This document shows positions 1 to 9,040 of a DNA stretch of 64,000 nucleotides, piece by piece. The notes under the pieces are model-generated. The model did not search any database. It saw nothing but the letters and a program-made list of their open reading frames with translations, and was not told the origin of the DNA. The stretch lies in NCBI RefSeq assembly GCF_020360975.1, contig NW_025408679.1, positions 1,984,001 through 2,048,000 on the forward strand. Reading direction: 5' to 3'. This DNA is from Hirsutella rhossiliensis. Taxonomy: Eukaryota > Ascomycota > Sordariomycetes > Hypocreales > Ophiocordycipitaceae. The position numbers were made by a program, and so were the translations under genes. Positions within the stretch are counted from its first letter, which is position 1. Each line of letters starts with the position of its first letter.

Positions 1-1230
1 TGCAACTGGTCGAGGACGACGCTTGGGTTGAATGGAAAGAGACCAGATTTCTCCCAGGCTGATAGGATCGTAGGCCGCTTAAAGGTTCGGTTACGCATCT
101 CTTGAAGATGGAAAAGGAAGTCGGTCTTGTTGAAGTTAGTAGCTCCGTTTGCAATCTCACGATATAGCACTTGTTGATGCCAGTGCTTGTAGGGACCAAA
201 GACCCCAACGTCAAGCGGCTGGAGTAGGTGAGTCACATGAGGCGGTAACGGGAACAGCTGTATATTGTGTTGGTAGCAAAAATGCACCAATTCGTATGTA
301 AAGTGGTTCTCGCAGCCGTCCATTAAGACAAGGCGCTCCTCTTCGGGGACTTGGGGCCGGGTGTGACGCTCGAAGTGGTCGATGAATTCGAGGGCAAGGA
401 TATCGTTGACGTAGCCCTTTGGGCTTGTTGTAATTGTTATGCCTTTATCGAGGTTATCGTTAACCCAACGGACCGGGATCTGTGCCCTGGAAGGATGAGG
501 AAAGGAGGATACTGCTGCCGGTCGCGGAGATTGACTCTATAGCAGTAATCGAGACCGTATCCCGAGAGTCTGTTAAGACGGGGTTATTGACTTCGTTAAA
601 GGTCCAAATATACGTCCCGGTATGTAAATACCCCACCATAAAGCCTGTTTCATCGAAGTTCCAGATATTCTCGCGTCTGATGCTATTTCTATCGATGTAC
701 CTATTCCAGTCTTGGTAGAATCGAGAGAGGACTTCACGGTCTTGCATGACTTTACGCTTTGCGTCTCGGGCAACTGCCTTCGACGATGGAAATATTGTTT
801 GTAGCGTTTTATAAATCGTCGAGCCCATGACCCACTAGCTGTAGTATTACCTCGGCCCGTAGCTTTGAGTATCGCGTTGGCATGTTGTTGTAAGGAGCGT
901 TGCTGGATGTGGTGGCCTTGTGTGATGCGGCGATGCGCCCAGCATAGTACCTCCTTCTCTTCTTCCGGTGAAAGAAGTGTACGGTTGCCTCCATTGGTAG
1001 CCTTTGGATGATTGCCTTGAATACGAGACCGTAACCGATAGTAGGGTACGCGTAATGCAGCAGAAGCTGCCATGATTGATTGTACGGTAAAACCCATCGT
1101 GATAGAGCTGGGTTGCTGCGACGGTTCGCGTCTCGAGGTTATCGGGTGTAAAGCGCGAGAAATGAGGCAAGCCGGTCTCTGAATCGATCCACGTATTGAT
1201 AATAGATGAGTTACCTTCTAGAGAGGCCAT
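1..1230 (-). pseudogene. pogo-type (Tc1/mariner) DDE transposase, broken and cut by the window edge
   Basis: Transposase of the fungal pogo/Fot group, which cuts and pastes its element at TA sites. The reading runs leftwards from an ATG at 1230 (MASLEGNSS). It passes a helix-turn-helix / CENP-B-like DNA-binding region at about 1130-800, then the DDE_1 catalytic core. The first catalytic Asp lies in WNFDETGFMVG (about 660), the second in LVLMDGCENH (about 330), and the third in LLQPLDVGVFGP (about 210). The frame changes near 1097, 828 and 485, so it is not translatable as it stands. After the third catalytic motif it continues to base 1 as FKRPTILSAWEKSGLFPFNP, the usual C-terminal block. Family call is firm; whether the breaks are real or sequencing errors is open. 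Confidence 0.85.
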
Positions 1231-1439
1231 ACTGCAAGGGATAGATAGTAAAATCGTAGTAATTGTTATCGTTAATTAACTAGTCTTGTGATGTACTAGT
1301 AAAGACCATGATGTCTAACGCGCATCGCGCGTCATCTAGCGTTAAATGCGGGTTGTTTTTCTTGTAACGCGGATATGTAGGAAAAGGGGTACCTTAATTT
1401 GTGTGGACCGCTCACTAAACTATAAGTCACTATTTTTTT

Positions 1440-1533
1440 TTGCGAATCAACGGACTTTTTGCTACTCAACGCACCCCCCGTGCATGACTTGACATGCGCG
1501 GGAATCGGGACGGATTTTAGTCCCCCCAAGTAG
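1440..1533 (-). repeat. Copy of a dispersed repeat also found at 58.1, 58.5 and 60.8 kb
   Basis: About 90 bp containing GTGCATGACTTGACATGCGC and the flanking GTTGATT / GAGTAG blocks. The same core is in both inverted-repeat arms around the GGPP synthase gene (58467-58548 and 60775-60862) and, half-length, at 58114-58153. No coding capacity. It could be a SINE/MITE-like family or a hAT subterminal region. Confidence 0.6.
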
Positions 1534-1729
1534 GAATTAGCCGACTTGGGGTAGGAAATATCCAGTCCCTAAACGAATCGTGTGAATAGCTGAGGCAATT
1601 AATTGGGAGGTCGAGGCAAAATAGGTACCTATTGGTACCAGCCAATTTATGTGGGCACTGCAAGTCGTGGCGTTTGCGCCACTTTGGGGTAGGAATTAGC
1701 CGACTTGGGGTAGGAAATATCCAGTCCCT
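1531..1729. repeat. 40-bp direct repeat (1531-1570 and 1690-1729) around a 119-bp spacer
   Basis: Both copies run from TAGGAATTAGCCGACTTGGG to ATATCCAGTCCCT and look identical over 40 bp. On the minus strand each begins AGGGACTGG, which resembles a hAT-type end. The spacer has no gene. Confidence 0.65.
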
Positions 1730-1730
1730 A

Positions 1731-1891
1731 TTATTATTGTATCGTTACTGCCTGCATTGTCCATCACAAAATATCCAAGGTTGGAAGTAAACCCCCAGTC
1801 ATTAACCACTTCCAAAATTGCTGTTGCAAGGTGACATCCATCGTGCTCACTGTCGATGTCTTTCAAAGCCAAGACGTGGTGTTCCAACTGA
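1731..1891 (-). pseudogene. hAT transposase scrap
   Basis: A minus-strand fragment reading LEHHVLALKDIDSEHDG, then an ILEVVNDWGF block and GYFVMDNAGSNDT. This is the typical hAT stretch around the second catalytic Asp (D in MDNA). It is bounded on the left by the 40-bp repeat at 1690-1729 and runs directly into the 3' end of the nuclease/kinase gene on the right. About 50 residues remain of a protein usually over 600 long. Confidence 0.7.
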
Positions 1892-4219
1892 CTGTCTTCT
1901 GCAAGCCCGGCGCTGCTGCTCGCGAGCCAAGTCGGCGACGTAGCGCGCGGTGCTTCTCACGACAGAGGCCAGCTCCCTCGCAAAGTCGTCCCTTTGCTGC
2001 TTCGGTTTCTCCAGCCCGGCACGAGTTCTTTCGCAGCCCTGCGCGTTCGCCACGACGGACCCCAGAGGCTGGCGCCTAAAGTACTCGGAGCGCTCAAAGT
2101 CAATAACCATGAGCCTGCCTGCCTCGGCGTTGTACACTATGTTCCGCGGCTCGGCGTCGCGGTGAAGGACACGCAGCCGGTGCAGCGCCTTAAAAATGGT
2201 GCCGACGGCTGCGTCCATGTCCGTCTTGGCGAGCTGCTCCGGGGAGCGATGCAGCGGCTGTCCAGCCCAACTGAGGAACATGAAACGCACGTAGACGCCG
2301 CAGTTATAGTAGTACGGTAGCACTAGGTCAACGGTGCCGACACAAACAGGCACGTGTTTTCCCTGGATGGTCCGTAGTCGGTCGTATATGTCCTGCTCGT
2401 GTTGCAGACAGATAAGGTCGAGATCCTCGACCCCCTTGGCGACGAGCGTGTAGCCGTGAGACGACAGGCGAACCTTGAAGAGGGACCCACGCGACCCGGA
2501 CAGGTGGAGCGGCGTACAGTCGGCGTCGCGGCCGCGGTCCGTGGCGAGCTGGTGTTGGACCAGCTGGAGGAACTCAGGCGGGCTGATGTGGGCCGGGCCG
2601 TGGTCTTGGGCGTTTAGGCACTTACTGTCGATGGGCCCGCCGTGGGCCAGGCCGAGGAGACAGGCCTGGGTGCAGAATGGGCGGGTTTTGATGTTGGGCT
2701 TAGGCGCGGGGGGCGACCGCTGCTGCTGTTCCTGATCTTGCAGCTGTTGAACTTGCTGTTGTTGCTGCTTCTGCTTCCGCTGTTTCTGCTGCTGCTTGCC
2801 TCGCTGTCCTCCTCCTTGTTTCCAACCACTCGCCGAGCCACCCCCTCCCGCCGTTTTAGGGCTAGGCCGGGCGCAAGACGGCTTCAGTGTCGACGACGAC
2901 GGCGACTCGTCGTCCTTGTCCTTGGGCTGTACGCCGCCGTCGCCGCCCTGTTGCTTACACCGGGCGCGAGTCCGAATCGGCGACCTGTGAAAGCCCTTCC
3001 AACGCTGGGCCTTGAAGGGCGAGGCCCGGGGCGTCTTGCACTTACGGTCCGAGGGGGGGATCCTGCTCAGGACGTCGTCGAACTCAACGGCCCACGTGCC
3101 CAGCGTCTCAGCGTCGTCATGCCACGTCTCCGGCGGCTGCTGGGCGCGGAGAGCCTGGAGGACAAAGGCCAGGACCTGGGCCACGGCCGTGCCCTGGAGT
3201 CTCGTGCCATCGTCGTTGTCGTCGTCGTCGTCATCTGCCACGTCTTGAATCGGAACACAGACCGAGTAGTAGACGGTCGACGGGTCATCGGCAATGTGCA
3301 AAAAGACAAAGGCCTCTCCCGTACACACATAGCCGTACTGGATACCCTTGCCAATCATGTATGAAAAGAGCTGGGTGACGACGGCAGCGGCAAGCCGTCT
3401 GGCCGAAAGGTCAAAGCCCTCCTGGTCGTCCTGGTTGATGACGTCGCGGTCGGGCTGAATCTCCAACTTGAGGCCAGTGATGAGCTCGTCGACGGTCAAC
3501 TTGTGCGGCGCTTTGTACTCGATGGCGAGCGCCGGAACCTCGACGCCGTCGCCGGTCTTATATATGCAGAACTGGTCCGCCCGGTTCCCCTTGCCCCTTG
3601 CCACGCGGTGAGGCCTGCGCGATGGCCTCGGCGTGACGGGAGCATTGCCCAGGGACAGGTTCTGTAGAGGCTCGGATAGAGCGTCCTCGACGGTGGCGAG
3701 GTTTGTGTGGCTCTCAAACTTGATGGTGCCCGCTAGCCCAAGACTTTGCCGCAGCAGCGGATCCTTATGCGCTCCGTCAACGAGCTTCTGGACGGCGTTT
3801 TCCACCACGTCACGTTCAAAGTCGCGCAGGCCAAGCTCACTGCTAATAGGCTGGAGTAACGACTTGACGTATTCCAGCTGATGCAGCGACGGGAGGGCGG
3901 GTTTGCCGACAAAGGAGTCGCTAGCGGAGAGCAAGGTCCAGATTTCTTGCTGCCGCGCGGCAAAGTCGTGCCACGGGGTGATGCGCCTGGGGTAGATGCG
4001 GCCCGTCGGGTTGGTCGTGTCGCCTTGGGTCGTCAGGGACTTTTCGGTGACGACGTCGATGGCGAGCTGGAGGGAATGGCAGGCATCGAGATATTGGGTA
4101 AGGATTTGGGGCCGCGACGAGGCGGCGAGTTCTTCAGCTTCTTCGCGTCGGCGTTGCTCCTCTTCGCGTCGGCGTTGCTCCTCTCGAAGCTGACGTCGCA
4201 GGTCTTCAATCTCTTCCAT
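1847..4219 (-). CDS. Large nuclease-like/kinase-like protein of a fungal multigene family
   Basis: An uninterrupted 790-residue protein from an ATG at 4219. Residues 1-32 are a charged coiled coil with EEQRRR repeats. Residues 217-241 carry ALAIEYKAPHKL (E234, K236), which looks like the E-x-K half of a PD-(D/E)XK nuclease site. Residues 326-338 are an acidic run and 470-500 a Gln-rich low-complexity linker. Residues 513-541 form a Cys/His cluster (RPFCTQACLLGL). From about 570 there is a kinase-like fold: a glycine-containing loop, VAK (K595), HRD at 686-688 with N693, and DFE at 707-709. Nuclease plus kinase architectures are known in Crinkler-type and related expanded fungal families; the assignment here is inference. 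The last 14 residues are read from the hAT scrap in another frame, so the native C-terminus is lost. Clean frame, unlike the neighbouring transposons. Confidence 0.7.
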   Translation of the reverse strand: MEEIEDLRRQLREEQRRREEEQRRREEAEELAASSRPQILTQYLDACHSLQLAIDVVTEKSLTTQGDTTNPTGRIYPRRITPWHDFAARQQEIWTLLSASDSFVGKPALPSLHQLEYVKSLLQPISSELGLRDFERDVVENAVQKLVDGAHKDPLLRQSLGLAGTIKFESHTNLATVEDALSEPLQNLSLGNAPVTPRPSRRPHRVARGKGNRADQFCIYKTGDGVEVPALAIEYKAPHKLTVDELITGLKLEIQPDRDVINQDDQEGFDLSARRLAAAVVTQLFSYMIGKGIQYGYVCTGEAFVFLHIADDPSTVYYSVCVPIQDVADDDDDDNDDGTRLQGTAVAQVLAFVLQALRAQQPPETWHDDAETLGTWAVEFDDVLSRIPPSDRKCKTPRASPFKAQRWKGFHRSPIRTRARCKQQGGDGGVQPKDKDDESPSSSTLKPSCARPSPKTAGGGGSASGWKQGGGQRGKQQQKQRKQKQQQQQVQQLQDQEQQQRSPPAPKPNIKTRPFCTQACLLGLAHGGPIDSKCLNAQDHGPAHISPPEFLQLVQHQLATDRGRDADCTPLHLSGSRGSLFKVRLSSHGYTLVAKGVEDLDLICLQHEQDIYDRLRTIQGKHVPVCVGTVDLVLPYYYNCGVYVRFMFLSWAGQPLHRSPEQLAKTDMDAAVGTIFKALHRLRVLHRDAEPRNIVYNAEAGRLMVIDFERSEYFRRQPLGSVVANAQGCERTRAGLEKPKQQRDDFARELASVVRSTARYVADLAREQQRRACRRQSVGTPRLGFERHRQ

Positions 4220-4909
4220 GTTGATTGTCGTATCAACACGTTTGTAGGAACTGGTGGAAAGGCAAGGCTCGAGGGTTTAGCCGACCGGGGCCACTGAACG
4301 ATGCTGTCGAGGGAGCGTGCATGTGCGACAGGCAAAGAAGAGACAGGGTTCCGACGTCGGAAGTGGGCAATAAATGACCGATGGGCGTTGATTGCTGGCC
4401 GACAGCCAATTCCCGGCTGACTGTGAGGTGCGAGTGAATTCGTGGTTGCAAGCCTGGCCAGAGAAGTTGCAAGAATCAGTGAGGCGCATTGTTATTGTTG
4501 ACGTCACGACGTGCGCTTGGTAGCCCAGCAACCAACCTAGTGGAGCACTGATCGCATCGGGAAACCGGCTCGAGCACTGGTCCCCGCGCTAAGGACCGAA
4601 CGAGTTCAGTACACGCGCCTCTCTGCCAGACATCTGAGTAATCAAACATACACTCCTGATTTTCAAACATACACTCCCGACCTAAGCCCCATTTGGAAGA
4701 ATACCCCGCCACCAAAATTTGGCGCGCGCTTTCCCAACGCCCTGGCTTGCCGTGACCATCGCCGCCGCCCACCCGCCCAGCCACCTGCCTTTTTGGCCGC
4801 CATCTGCATTTTCGCAATCATCAACAATTGAAGCTATCACCACTTGACTCAACACAACAGCAACGCCGCCGCCGCCTACCGCAATAGTCACGTCTAGTCA
4901 ATCGTCCCG
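4220..4909. promoter_or_regulatory. Intergenic region between divergent genes, with a CRE-like palindrome
   Basis: No convincing gene. It separates the start of the nuclease/kinase gene (-) from the start of the MULE transposase (+). It holds a perfect TGACGTCA palindrome at 4499-4506 (ATF/CREB-type site) and a short direct repeat TCAAACATACACTCC near 4638 and 4662. Promoter function is inferred from position only. Confidence 0.35.
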
Positions 4910-5137
4910 ATGAATTCGACCGAAAGCAATACCAACAGTAGCATCGAGGCTATCACGGAGATGTCTTTCGATACGTATGATGAGGCGCTTGAAACACTCA
5001 AAGCTACGCAAGAGCTCCTTGGCTACGTCGTAGTCGTTGCAAATAGCAAGAATACCGGCAAGCCTAGGCGCAAGGAAGCCAATATCCGCTGTGAATACAG
5101 TGGTCAGTATAGGCCCTGGGACGAGGCAGAGGGTATA
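4910..5137 (+). pseudogene. MULE transposase, first part (FAR1-like N-terminus), split by a Gypsy element
   Basis: Begins at ATG 4910 (MNSTESNTNSS) and reads an EALETLKATQELLGYVVVV block followed by a basic segment. This is the start of the FAR1-type DNA-binding region found at the N-terminus of Mutator-like transposases. It runs in frame to GAG GGT ATA at 5137, where the Gypsy element begins. Joining 5137 to 10861 continues the frame as EGIYKTSSKKSG, so this is one gene interrupted by a retrotransposon. Confidence 0.75.
5133..5137. repeat. Target-site duplication, left copy (GTATA)
   Basis: GTATA precedes the left LTR here and follows the right LTR at 10856-10860. A five-base duplication is the normal mark of Gypsy integration. 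Confidence 0.9.
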
Positions 5138-5326
5138 TGTAACGGTCTCAACTGAGTGTGTTGACAACTAGCTGAGCGACTGCGACGAGTATCCTAAAGC
5201 TAAGGAGAAAAGAAGAAGAAAAGAAAAGAAAGGAAAGCTCTCGAAGATGGCACGAGCTTATAAGCGGAGCTCCGGTGGGTCTTGTCGAGAGCGGAGCCGA
5301 GACCCTCACGGGCTCAGCCCGTTACA
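5138..5326 (-). repeat. LTR of Gypsy element 1 (3' LTR in element sense)
   Basis: 189 bp, starting TGTAACGG and ending CCGTTACA. By eye it is identical to 10667-10855, which implies a recent insertion. It holds a CT-rich tract (element sense) and TTATAAG, a possible TATA box. The end of the integrase/chromodomain frame runs into it. Confidence 0.92.
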
Positions 5327-6714
5327 ATAACCCCTCCTTCCTCCCCGTTTCGATCGTTTCGATTGGGGTGGTTTCGATCCAACTTTCCCATGAACTTCTT
5401 CATACCTAGCCAGTGCTATTGTGTCTGCGACGTACTTGACTGGCTCCACGTCGGACCTATCCATCCGACCCATTTCACCAACACTTTCCACTCTCTCCCG
5501 ACTTTCTTCCTGTCCAGAATCTCTTCCACTTCCCACAGCTCGCCATCGTCCGTCAAAATGGCCGGTGGGCGGTAGTCATCCGACGTCTGTGACGGTAGCG
5601 GATCGTCCGCTGCTAAGCGTAAGAGCGACACGTGGAACACGTTGTGTATTCCCGGAGGCGTGTCCAGCCTGCACGCGTGTGACCCAATGGTCTCCAGGAC
5701 GGTGTACTTGGCCGACAGCCAATCGAGCTTCTTGGATGGCCGATTGGATCGGATGTTGCGAAGTCGCAGCCATACCTTGTCTCCAGGCTTGAACTGGTCT
5801 GACGGCTGTCTTCGCGAATTGGCGTTCTTCTCTTGCTGCTCTTGCGCTGACGCAATTGCCGCCTGGGCCCATTCCGTTGCCTCTCGAAATCGTTGCACAA
5901 TGCTTTCAGCCCTGGTCACTGGGGACCTTCCGTCCGTCCGTAACTTCTCCTTGACTTGTATCGGGTCAACATGATACCCATGCGTGATAAAGAACGGGCT
6001 CAGGCCTGTCGACGTCGAGTTGTGATTGTTGATGGCCATCATGGCCGCTGGCAACAGCTCTTCCCAGTTATCCTGAGCATAAGCAGCAAAGATCCTCAGA
6101 TATCTCTCGACTTCCTGATTCGCCCTTTCTGTTGCACCGTCAGTCTCGGGATGCCACGCCGTAGACAATCTTTGCTTCACGCGTAGCAGCTCGCAGAGCC
6201 TCTGCCATAGTCTACTGGTGAATTGCGTGCCACGGTCAGTGACGATCGCGCGCGGCACGCCATGGTGTTGCACCACGTTCCGTAGCAATGCTCTGGCCGT
6301 CGTCTCGGCCGTGATGTCCTTCAATGACTCAAGAACGACACTTTTGGACAGTCTGTCCGTCACGACCATAAGGTTGGTCGAACCGTTCGACTTGGTTGGT
6401 GGCAGGTCTGTCACAAAGTCAATTGACAGCTCCGACCAGATCCTGTCTGGAATAGGTAGCGGCTTCAATAAACCGCGACGCTTCTCTCGCCAAATGTTGC
6501 TTCGGCCACACACATCACAATTTCTCACAAATTGACGCACGTCTGAATCGAGGCCTGGCCAATAAAACTTGCGGCTCAACAAGGACTTCAGCATGTCCCG
6601 TCCGGGGTGTCCTGCAAGCGTTGAGTCATGCGTCTCCTGCATAAGCCGCGTGCGCAGGGGTTCGTGGTTCGGCACCCAAATTCGCTCGCCAGCAGAGCCG
6701 CTGTCCATCGTCAA
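5306..6714 (-). CDS. Gypsy 1 integrase with C-terminal chromodomain (pol, 3' part)
   Basis: Integrase joins the cDNA to host DNA. The zinc-binding HHCC part is visible (H in [11 protein letters not shown] in NCDVCG), followed by the catalytic D,D-35-E core: SIDFVTDLP, VTDRGTQFTS and GATERANQEVERY. A chromodomain follows (LWEVEEILDRKKVGREWKVL, then VKWVGW), which in chromoviruses steers integration to modified chromatin. The frame slips near 5494, inside the chromodomain. One base later it reads EPVKYVADTIALARYEEVHG and stops in the LTR at 5306. The slip is a G-run one base short, so the gene may be intact in reality. Confidence 0.88.
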
Positions 6715-8274
6715 TCGAGCATTCCGAGAGCATCACGGGCAGTCCCCAATGCGACGGCAGACGCCTCTCGCCTTGCTGTACGGCCTTTCGGATGAGCCAA
6801 TGACGATTGTGCCTGACACCTTCGTCCCATAACTTCTGCAGTTCCGGGTCCGAGAAAGGGTTTTCGATTGAGTCGTCTTGGTCAGTTGTTGCGTCATCGG
6901 GTTGATCCGTGTCGCCCTTGGTGACATAACCGCTCTTGACTTTTGTCACCAGGCCACCCTTGTTACGTTGCAGCAGCTGAACACGTCGTCCTTGCAACCG
7001 ATCATCTTCGGCGCTGTGCGGCATGTCCTGTTCTCGTCGAGACAGCGTGTCCGGTACGACGGCTTCTTTGCCCGGTCGATGCTTGATGGTGAAGCTGTAC
7101 CGCGATAGCGTCTCAGCCCATCGCGCCTGACGTTCACTCAGTTGCTGCTTCTTGGTGAAGTAACGGAGGTTGAGATGATCCGTCAAAACGGTAAAGGACT
7201 TCACACTCTCAATTCGGCGTCCCAATGCTCAAGGCAGCGAATGATCGCCAGCAGCTCTTTATCGTGGATTGGGTAGTTGCACTCCGCCGGTGCGTTTTTC
7301 TTTGAGAAGAAGGCCACAGGCCGCATGATGCCGTCATCGCCCTTTTGCGAGAGCGCCCCTCCTGTGACATAACCGGATGAATCCGTCTCCACAATCGTCT
7401 CTCTATCCGGATCCCATTGCGCAAGGACCGGCGCACTGGTCAGAAGAGCCTTCAACTCCTCGAAGGCCTTGTCGCACTCCTTCGACCACGCAAACACCGC
7501 ATCCTTCTTTGTTAACGCCGTTAGAGGCGCGGCGATGTTGGAGAATCTGGGAATGAATTGCCGGTAATAGTTGGCAAACCCCAGAAAGCTTCTGACGCCT
7601 TTGACAGAACGGGGTCGCTGCCACTGCTGAATTGCCTGCACCTTCTCCGGGTCCACGCGGATACCTTTCCCGGCTTCGACGATGAAGCCCAGGTACTTGA
7701 CACTCTTTGCCTCAAAGTCACACTTGTCGATATCAATCTGCAGGCCTGCATCTCGCAGTCGAGCAAGGACCTGCCTGACTTTGTTGCGATGATCTGCGAG
7801 CGAACCGCTCGAGTAGATCAAGATGTCGTCAATGTAAGCGGAACAGAACTCGTCGAGGAAATCTCGCAACGTGTGGTTTATGTAACGCTGAAACGTTGCG
7901 GAGCACCGTCAACCCGAATGGCGTGACAAGCCATTCGTAGAGTCCGTAACGTGTTCTGAATGCTGTCTTCCACTCGTCTCCTCCTCGACGCGAATCTTGT
8001 GAAATGCTGCGATAACGTCAAGTTTGGTGAGCCACTTGGCCTTGGACAGCGACCGCAAAGTTTCCTCGATCAACGGCAAGGGATATCGGTCTTTCTTGGT
8101 GATCGCATTCAATCCTCGATAGTCCACGCAAAAGCGCAGACCACCACCGGGCTTCCTCACGAACAAAACTGGTGCTGACGCTGGAGAACTACTTGCTCGA
8201 ATGAAACCCTTGTCGAGTAGCTCAGTGAGAGTCTTTCGCAGAACAATGAGCTCTTCTCGTGACATGCCGTACAA
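6626..8274 (-). CDS. Gypsy 1 reverse transcriptase and RNase H (pol, middle)
   Basis: The RT domain has the usual Gypsy blocks: [41 protein letters not shown] and the catalytic [12 protein letters not shown] (YIDD near 7838). The connection and RNase H follow ([46 protein letters not shown]). The frame breaks near 7980, 7908, 7899 and 7210. The first three are each cured by restoring one base in a short G/C run, giving the expected [11 protein letters not shown] and [11 protein letters not shown] blocks. Part of the gag-pol polyprotein. Confidence 0.88.
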
Positions 8275-8333
8275 TGGTCCCCACGGCGGTTCTTTCTCCT
8301 TGTCATCAGGACCTCTCTAACTGAATCTTGTGA

Positions 8334-8972
8334 TCACACCCCGGACGACGCGGTGGGTGTTGGTCCGCTTGGTCGCGGTCGAAGACGGATAGGTACTCGT
8401 GGTAGTGACGGGGCAGCTTCTCTCGGGTCTGACTTCTTCCTCGGAGTCAATGCCTTCTCAATGTCTTTCAGGCTTGCGGCGAAGATCCGCACTCCATCGT
8501 CTCGATGCTTGAACTTTCTTGCTCGGCGAACCATTCCGGCGAACACGAACGCCGCCTGTCCTCGTATGTTGCACCGTTCCTCCTCCTTCGGGTCTCGGCC
8601 TTTCACCCAATGGTCGTGCGTCCCGATATGCAAGAGGTTCTGCGATAATCGCAAGGTGACATCCTCCTGGTTCAACCACTTCTTGCCCAGAATCACAGGA
8701 TCGGTCTGGTCTCGCACAACGTAGAAAAAAGCTCTTTTCTTCTGGTACCCGTCGATATCGAAGTCGAAGTAGGTCACGGCACAGATGGCCTCGGGTGAGA
8801 ATGTGTTGACCTGCTCCAACGCTCGAGGTTTAATCGGAATACGCGGCAGGTGAAGCTTGCGGGCAAGGCGCTCACTGATGGTCCCATAACACAGGCAACC
8901 ACAGTCAACGAAGGCCGTGGTGAAATACTCTCGATTGATACCGAAATTTACGTAGAGGCCTTCACAGTCCAT
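8334..8972 (-). CDS. Gypsy 1 aspartic protease region
   Basis: Retroviral-type aspartic protease segment between gag and RT, needed to cut the polyprotein. The active-site loop reads AFVDCGCLCYG, so the usual D-S/T-G is D-C-G. The second hallmark, DPVILGKKWL, follows about 70 residues later. The C-terminal part is basic and proline-rich and leads into RT. Upstream the frame continues back into gag (DENRRQERAKAEAEWA) with one slip near 9064. The D-C-G variant may be a family feature or reduce activity. Confidence 0.7.
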   Translation of the reverse strand: MDCEGLYVNFGINREYFTTAFVDCGCLCYGTISERLARKLHLPRIPIKPRALEQVNTFSPEAICAVTYFDFDIDGYQKKRAFFYVVRDQTDPVILGKKWLNQEDVTLRLSQNLLHIGTHDHWVKGRDPKEEERCNIRGQAAFVFAGMVRRARKFKHRDDGVRIFAASLKDIEKALTPRKKSDPREAAPSLPRVPIRLRPRPSGPTPTASSGV

Positions 8973-9040
8973 CTCGTCCTTCTGAGTTGCCCATTCCGCC
9001 TCAGCCTTTGCGCGCTCCTGACGGCGATTTTCGTCAGGAG

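Noticed and set aside
2642..3364. 240-residue plus-strand frame with a Leu-rich 'membrane' stretch
   Set aside because: Antisense shadow of the Gln-rich and acidic parts of the nuclease/kinase gene; the Leu run is the complement of CAG/CTG codons.
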